NCBI GenBank assembly: GCA_011033025.1
Contig: WFMF01000094.1
Span: 186,001 to 250,000 of the forward strand
DNA from: Beroe forskalii
Lineage: Eukaryota; Ctenophora; Nuda; Beroida; Beroidae
Direction of reading: 5' to 3'
DNA length: 64,000 bases
Shown here: positions 57,897 to 64,000 of the stretch, piece after piece
Numbering within the stretch: the first letter of the stretch is position 1
How the letters are laid out: every line of letters begins with the position of its first letter
Notes under the pieces: generated by a model
What the model saw: only the letters and a program-made list of their open reading frames with translations
Told to the model about the DNA's origin: nothing
The model's database searches: none
Position numbers and translations under genes: made by a program

Positions 57897-60800
57897 TCAG
57901 TACATAAATCCGAGTTGTTCAGTTCTCGCGAAGCCGCCACTGTCCTTGTTTCTAAACACAAGAGGACGGATCGCATGACGAACCCACATGTTCTCTATTT
58001 TCTCGTAAATCTGTGGCGAGAGCGTCAGAGCTTTGTTCCTCGTGCTCTTGTAACTTTCCCCGTATTTGTCGACATAAGGTCCGTTGATGAAGTGTCCTTG
58101 GGTACGTAGCGGTAGCAGGAGAACCTGACATTTGTCCAGGGTAAGGAATATCCCCAGATCACCGCTACAGCGATGAGCGTGCATGTTGCAGGGCCCAAAG
58201 TTATCGTCCCTAATGGTTTCCTGGCAACAGTAACTCTGGAAACACACCATGTCACCGCACACCAGACACATGGCAGTGGTCTGTATCTTACCGAACTGTA
58301 TACGAGGGCAGGTGTACTGCGAAGCTTTGACGATCAGATCAATGTAGCTGTGTGGGAGAGGGATGAGCTTAGCTTCGCGCTTTGTTTCATTGAACTTCAC
58401 CGTAGACCAGAACTTCGTGCGGTCAAGAGACTGACACCACTTCTGAACCAGTTCTATCTTGGAGGTGCCCTCGATCTTCAACAAACTCTCGAGAGACTCA
58501 ATGTTCAGATACTGGAGTAATAGCTTGAATTCTCCCTCCGGGCTCTGCATTTCCTTGAGACCATCGGATCCGGGGATGGAGGTTGCATAGCGCAGGAACA
58601 GCGCTAGTTTCCTCAGCAACGGCAGTAAGTTGGTCTTGACCTTACTGACGAGGTAGGTGGGGCACTGGAAGAGATCGTCAGTATCACTGACCTGACACAT
58701 CTTCCTAACATGGCCCCACAGGGACGCCAGCTGGATGGCTAGCGCGTCCTCAGCTCCACTGTCTGTCCCAGACAGCTCGTTAACTTCCACAGACAGCAGT
58801 ATCTTGATGATCTGGGCAGTTACACACAGCTCCACCAAAGCGTTATCGTAACTCTTACCTTCCTGGTGAACCACGAACCGTGTGGCAACGAACACAGTGA
58901 AAATGTCAGTGTTAAGGATGCTTGGTAGGTCGACACTGTTCGATACCTTGGGAGAGAAGAGGTAGAGGAGCTCACGGGACAACTCCTGACTAAACAAGTG
59001 ATCACTGGAAGTGATGCTCATTTGCAGGGTCCTCAGGATGGAATCAAAGAAGCCTTCCTGGTACTCTGCCAGCCCTTTGAGCAGAGGTTTCTCTCGCAGG
59101 ACGTACTCCAGCATGGAGAAAGTGTAGGACACCATCTTGAGGGCGAAGGGAGCGTAACACCGGGCTCCAATAGCTTCCTGATCCAGAATGTTCTTAGCCC
59201 TTCTGTAGAACCTCCTCATATCCTCCTTGAACTTGGCAATGGGATCCACTTGGGTCTCCTCATCAGGGTCAGAAGAGCTGGCCAGCGTATTCTGCAGTCT
59301 GAGACTGGGGTTCCTCACTGAATCTCTGAGTATCTCCATGAAGTTAGCCTCAGTTAGCTCATCATAGGCTAGGAATTGTAGAGATGAGGTGGACTCTGCA
59401 GGAGATTCAGAGAACTCCAACTCCATCATCTCTATGTCGTTGTTATCATCCAGCCGGCATGCCACGTCCTCCAGAAACTCTTCAGTAGGAACATCTGGAG
59501 CACTGTGAGGGATGCAACCTACCACGGGCAGGGCACAGTTAGCTGCCATCTTGCAGTAGGGGCACGAGAAGTCGCCTATGGGAAGGTAGGAGGAACTCCG
59601 GTCTCGGATGAAGAGTTCCTGTCTGTTCCGGTCAGTACCAGTCATGGTTAGGATTTGTGGAAGGGTGGAGGGGAGCTTCTGCAGACACTTCAGATGGACC
59701 GGATGTCCGCAAGACTGGATGTGGAGGTTCTCGCCTCCAATCAGGTGACTCATCCTGTAGTCCTCGCTAATCTCATTGTCCTTCTCCACCTTCAGAACCA
59801 CCGACTTCTCTATCAGACACCCATACATCATGGTGGAGTAACCACTGCTCACACTCACTTTCTCGCTGTCTTTGCACAGGATACAGGTTAAAATCAGGTT
59901 CTCAGGCTTCGGTATCGGACCTTTGTTCGGGCCACAAACAACGTGATTAACTGATTCATCAACAGATTCCATTTCCTGATCCTCCGTTTTGGCCTCTTCG
60001 TCACTCTGCAACTTGTCAAACACCGTCGCGTTCTCCGACATGAACTTGTTCTGCTGCGACTTGAAGTTGTTGAGGATCGCTTCCCTGCGTTTCCTCATCA
60101 TCTCTCTTCTCGAGTCAGGGGTTTTGGTGGAGGGGGAAGGTGCTGCTTCTTCAACGCTCTCTGCTTCCTCGGAAGCATTGGTTAACGTGTCAAATGTGGT
60201 GAGGGTCCACTTAATGAGCGGCTTGACTTCGTTGACGCTCTTAATGTTCATGGTCAGGAGTTTCTTGAGGAGACTGACAATGGAACACGTGTTTTCCTCA
60301 CTGATCAAGTACTCCGGATTATCTTCTCGTGCTATCACGGAGGAAAACAGGACCGGAAGAGGGTCATCAGGTGTCTTCATCTCATCCAGGATCCCGAACA
60401 TAATGAGATAGAGAACTTGGTGAAGGAGCAGGTCAGACACCATGACGGGGGCATCTGAAGCAGTGAACCTCTTCAGTACCACGTACATGAAGCGCTGCAC
60501 AACAGGAGATACGAAGTAATGCCGCAGGTTCTTTGTCAGTGTAGTGAAGGCAGGGAGGGGCGGGGGCTGGAAGTCTCTGTTCGCACTCTCGTGGTAGTAC
60601 TTATTCTCCGCACTCTGGCGCTGGCCGTGCGAGTAGTGGTAGTAAAACGGGATGAACTCGTTGTAACACTCGTCCTTTAGCTTTAACATGGTTTTCACGC
60701 CATCCTCGATTGGAATCTTCGTTGATATCTTGTCTAGAATATCATCAACCTCGATGCTGTTAAGAATATCATCATCGAAGTGATCGTAGTTATTTTCCAG

Positions 60801-61705
60801 GGTCTTGATGACCTTACTCCGCAGGACATTTGACACAGCCAGAATGTGAACGGCATCTTTCCGGATTATATCTGCTTCACTTGCCTCGCTAACATTCAGC
60901 CTGAAGCGTTCAGCTAGGATGTAGAGAAGAAGGGAGGAGAAAGCTTCAGCCATCCTGATCAGAGGATCATAGGAAACCTGCTCCGACTTGAGGAGGACGA
61001 AGTAGGGCTCTATCTTGTACTTCTGGACAAGTTTCAGGATAGCATCTTCTGGCGATGATATAGCTAGGAGTAGCTGTATAGCCAGCAAGTCCTTATCCCA
61101 CATGACACACTTGTAGTGGTCTCTGTAACAACTGCTCTGTTGCTCCATAGTGGTTCCATTCCGCTTCCACATACTCGCCTCAATCTGCTGACTCAGCAGC
61201 ACGGACCGTAGAGGTATGTCCATCAGCTCCTCAGGGGTAAAGGTCTTTAGCAGCAACTCTATGGGCAGGTCGAACTTAGGGAAGAAGGAGAAGACGATAG
61301 CGAAGAGTCTGGTGACAGGCAAGTGGAAGGAGACCGGGTCTCTGAACATGTCATGTTCTACGTACGTCACCTGTCTCCTGAACAGCTTCTTCTCCATGAT
61401 GGAGAAGTGTTCTCTCTCCCAGGGCTTGGTGTTGGGGGCTCCCCCAGGGCTCGGACCATGTAGTCCAGAGAGCTGTATGACGTCACGTTGGTGGGCTTAG
61501 ACACCTCGAACTTGTCACTGTTATCGAGCTGTGCCCTGAGCAGGACTTCCAGCGACTTGACGAAGAGACGAGGGGAGGCCGTGCACCACCGAGCTACGGA
61601 GGACATTAGCTGACGGATGTCATTTATCTCGAGGATGAAGTATTGGTCCCACTCCTTCTCGTTGAGGATGTGGTTGCTGCTCTCACGCACGTGCGGGTTC
61701 ATCTC
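57897..61705 (-). CDS. UBR1/UBR2-type E3 ubiquitin ligase, terminal coding exon
   Basis: N-recognins of this family bind N-terminal degrons and pass ubiquitin from an E2 to the substrate, in cytosol and nucleus. This exon begins after a CTGCAG acceptor at 61706 (E-M-N-P-H-V, phase 0) and ends at a TGA at 57897 after LGFMY. Counting from the Met at 61397, a RING-H2 domain lies at about residues 503-610 (CILC, then SCGHPVHLKC, then CPYC). The C-terminal autoinhibitory domain has a Cys/His cluster at about 1043-1071 (CLVCGDMVC, SYCCQ, CNMHAHRC) and GPYVDKYGE near 1104. Upstream stretches such as HLPVTRLFA, MWKRNG and FYYHYSHGQ align with vertebrate UBR2 from memory. The protein ends a little differently from vertebrate UBR1/2. 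The exon is 3809 nt, not a multiple of three: the N-terminal 90 codons and the rest are in different frames, meeting near 61440. UBR1 versus UBR2 cannot be decided. Confidence 0.93.
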
Positions 61706-61837
61706 CTGCAGGAATCAAACAGGAATTAAACAAGTATAGTTCAAAGAGGTACAAACACCTCTGTTTGGACAAAAACATTAATTACATCATTTTTTCGAAA
61801 CTAATAAAATATTAAGAGGGCCTAAGTTACCAAATAC

Positions 61838-62383
61838 CTGCATGTAGGAGATGAAGGTAACGAACTGCCGCAGGAACTCCAGGAACGCATCCTCCGTGGC
61901 GCTGGAGATGGTGTCCGGGATGTTCGAGAGGATGTACTTGGAGTCGAGTAGCAGGTGACTCACTCGGTTACGTTGCTTAGACACGTTGTCATTCGACTTG
62001 AGGTCCTGGAACTTGGACTTGCCCGCAACTTGCTTCACGAACCGGGTGTAGATTTCGAAGAACTGCTGGAAGATGACCGAGAGGGCAGCGTGTTCCGTCA
62101 TGAGGACGGTGGACAGGGACGGAACCGTGAACAGCTGGACGGTAAGGGATATGATGCAGTAGGAGAATTCCCGGACTTTGCTGTCCAAGAGGTAGGATTT
62201 GAAGACCCCGCTGTAGTTCTTGATGAAGAGAACACCGATTTCCTTCTTGTACTTGGCATCTCCAAAGTAAACCGACATGAAGAGGCTGTGCCACGCACAC
62301 TTCACCTTCTTCCAGAAGTGTGCCTCGCTCAACATGACGTTCTCTACGAAGGTCTGTGACACGCCCATCCCTTTGAAACTCAC
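61838..62383 (-). CDS. UBR1/UBR2-type E3 ubiquitin ligase, preceding exon
   Basis: The protein segment FVENVMLSEAHFWKKVKCAW through QLFTVPSLSTVL and LLLDSKYILSNIPDT to FLRQFVTFISYMQ matches the middle region of UBR1/UBR2, just before the piece encoded by the next exon. The donor is ATGCAG|GTATTT at 61838/61837 and the 132-nt intron (61706-61837) ends in CTGCAG, with phase 0 on both sides, so the two exons join cleanly. The 5' edge is less certain. A CTCTCTAG acceptor gives a start at 62383 with V-S-F-K-G-M-G, and a TAG stop lies just upstream in frame. A use of the next AG, five bases inside, would instead give phase 2. Confidence 0.88.
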
Positions 62384-62795
62384 CTAGAGAGGGGACGTTA
62401 AGTTCAACGGTTTGAAATAAGTCATGTAAGGAGTAATGGCTCAGAGGTTTTCTATATAAAATTTAGGAGAGGCCAACGCTAGTTTTACCACCTTCAGTAG
62501 AAATCAGAACTCAAAATGAGTACAATTTTCTGAAAAGCATGCTCTTGAACAAAAGGCTATGTAAGGCTATTTTATTCATCAAGGTCATGGTTTCGGCGGT
62601 TGTTTTGAGGCAGAGTCCTAGTATAGCGCTACTAAATGGTGTGCCATATCGTGGTCCATGGATGACGGGCTATGCTTTTCATTTTGCACTGAATTGAATT
62701 TGCCGTTCGAGATTTAAACTTGCGATCAAAATAATAGATTCATTCATATAGATATTATCCAGGAGTACATTTTGTACAAAGTTCTAGCTCAAAAC

Positions 62796-62875
62796 CTTGA
62801 CAGCTCTCCTAACCAGTCTATGATGTCAATGAACAGGTTCTGAAGGGCAAAGTTGTATTCGCTCATTGACGCCGT
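62796..62875 (-). CDS. Possible further UBR exon
   Basis: On the minus strand a TTCTTTCAG acceptor at 62876 is followed by an open 80-bp stretch, T-A-S-M-S-E-Y-N-F-A-L-Q-N-L-F-I-D-I-I-D, then WLGELS. A donor AAG|GTTTTG follows at 62796/62795. It ends in phase 2, which does not join the 62383 acceptor in frame but does join the AG five bases inside it. I did not recognise the segment as a known part of UBR1/2, so this is a candidate only. Everything N-terminal to it lies beyond 64000. Confidence 0.4.
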
Positions 62876-63489
62876 CTGAAAGAAGGAGATCGTGTCATTA
62901 TAAATGGTGGAACGATTAACGAAAAGGACAATAACATCATGAAAATTGAAATGATAACTCCAATACGTAAGCATTAAGCTTAAACTTAGGATTTAAGGAA
63001 AATTTGACTGGATGATTCACTTACATCAATAATAGTCTACTAGTCTAGCATATTATATGTGATGAATGGTGATTTTCTAATTCAGTTGGTGAAGCAATCA
63101 TTGAATATTCTTTTAATCTTTTATGTATTCTAACAGTTACCTGATAACTGATATTCAATGAACATGCACCGACACTTAGAAACACACATTATTCATCACT
63201 TGATGGCAATGGATATGCTATATTATAATCGTCCATGCGATAAATTGTAAGTGTCAAAGTACATATGTCATGTCTATGACCTAGGTGTGAATGTCAACGC
63301 TAAATATAAATCTGTGATAATGTTGAATAATGTATAACAAAGAGAGAATCATGGTCTTGAGTACAGTGTACACAATGGATTCGTATTTCAGTGTATTTCT
63401 ACAGTAATATAATATGTGTACAGGGTGTGTATTATGATATCATGGAATTTGCTATATTTCACAACTGTTATCAGTTACATATTTCAGAG
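62876..63489. other. Probable intron of the UBR gene
   Basis: No coding segment was recognised. It is AT-rich and noncoding, consistent with an intron between the visible exons and those beyond the window. Confidence 0.5.
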
Positions 63490-63690
63490 GTGTCGCGAGC
63501 CTGAGAAATGAAGAAATGAAGAAATGAGGATCATTCTGATATTTCCGCATTGCACGGCGCCATGTACGTAAACGGTGGATATACCACGCACTTACGCACT
63601 CAAAAGTGGCAGTTTTGTGGAAATTTCAGAAGGACTTCATACAATCATACAACTAGTGACACCTACGTTATCACATTTAAAAGCAGACAT
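63490..63690 (+). repeat. Dispersed repeat shared with 15655-15830
   Basis: Same landmarks in the same order and orientation as at 15655. It would lie within the UBR gene, presumably in an intron. The last 300 bp of the window show nothing further. Confidence 0.5.
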
Positions 63691-64000
63691 TTAGCTGCTA
63701 GCCGTTATGAGTGTCATATTCAAGATTCATTATCTTGCAGTTGAGCGATTTTTTCTTAAAATTCCAGAGACTTTTACAAAATACATATACACAGGACTAA
63801 GGTCAGATAGGTATTTCACGCGTAAAGTTAACACTTGCATGACCTAATCATGCACGACTGAAAGACCTACTCAAATAGTATGTTTGTATGATGTATTTCA
63901 AGACACATTGACGCATTGACCACTGCCCACATAACAATGATAATTCTTTTGTTGAAAAAGATTCATTATCGCACCAGGTTTCCTAATAAGTTAACATTTC

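Noticed and set aside
57897-61705. Calling the UBR gene a pseudogene because of its frame break
   Set aside because: The protein is otherwise uninterrupted for over 1200 codons with all RING and C-terminal Cys/His residues in place. A sequence slip or very short intron is more likely.

Overview
The window looks like part of an animal nuclear genome, most likely a marine or other aquatic invertebrate. The signs are AT-rich DNA, an intron-containing UBR1/UBR2-type ubiquitin ligase gene, a FLYWCH-MULE transposon, a CR1/Jockey-like LINE tail, mariner- and hAT-type short elements, and many minisatellites and foldbacks. The species cannot be named from the sequence. There is no operon structure and no bacterial or organellar signal.

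Only one host gene is clearly present. The C-terminal part of a UBR-family N-recognin E3 ligase lies on the minus strand at 57897-62383, with a possible further exon at 62796-62875. Its N-terminus (UBR box, ClpS-like domain) must lie beyond position 64000. The terminal exon is about 3.8 kb and needs either a 32-nt mini-intron or one extra base to stay in frame near 61440. A second, isolated, exon-like stretch with good splice sites lies at 15086-15212 (minus strand). Its gene is not recognised.

The rest is almost entirely repeats, many with exact ends. A Mutator-like element (1033-3450, 9-bp target duplication) carries a nearly intact FLYWCH + DDE transposase, and an internally deleted sibling lies at 49459-50847 with its own 9-bp duplication. 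A long-inverted-repeat element at 7360-13735 has arms built of about 155-bp modules, and contains a LINE fragment that is itself split by a hAT-type element (9668-11546). A related long-inverted-repeat element at 27067-30383 encloses a broken PIF1/Helitron-type helicase. Two copies of one 8-bp-duplication element lie at 16058-17353 and 30588-32139. A mariner-type foldback lies at 34672-35617. A nearly perfect 909-bp-arm palindrome at 37369-41814 is interrupted in one arm by a 2.6-kb hAT-type element (38038-40641).

Between these lie tandem arrays with units of 13, 16, about 19, 37, about 38, 42, about 45, about 155 and about 165 bp. Three diverged copies of an AACGTT-rich element are present, and a family of short elements folds into hairpins whose tips are GNA or GNNA loops (GAGGCGAAGCCGAG and variants). 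That hairpin family shows changes on both sides of its stems that keep pairing, and it is the most interesting unexplained structure here. Three gene-free stretches (near 19.8, 22.1 and 46.0-46.4 kb) have clustered CACGTG E-boxes and CCAAT boxes and may be control regions of genes not visible in the window.
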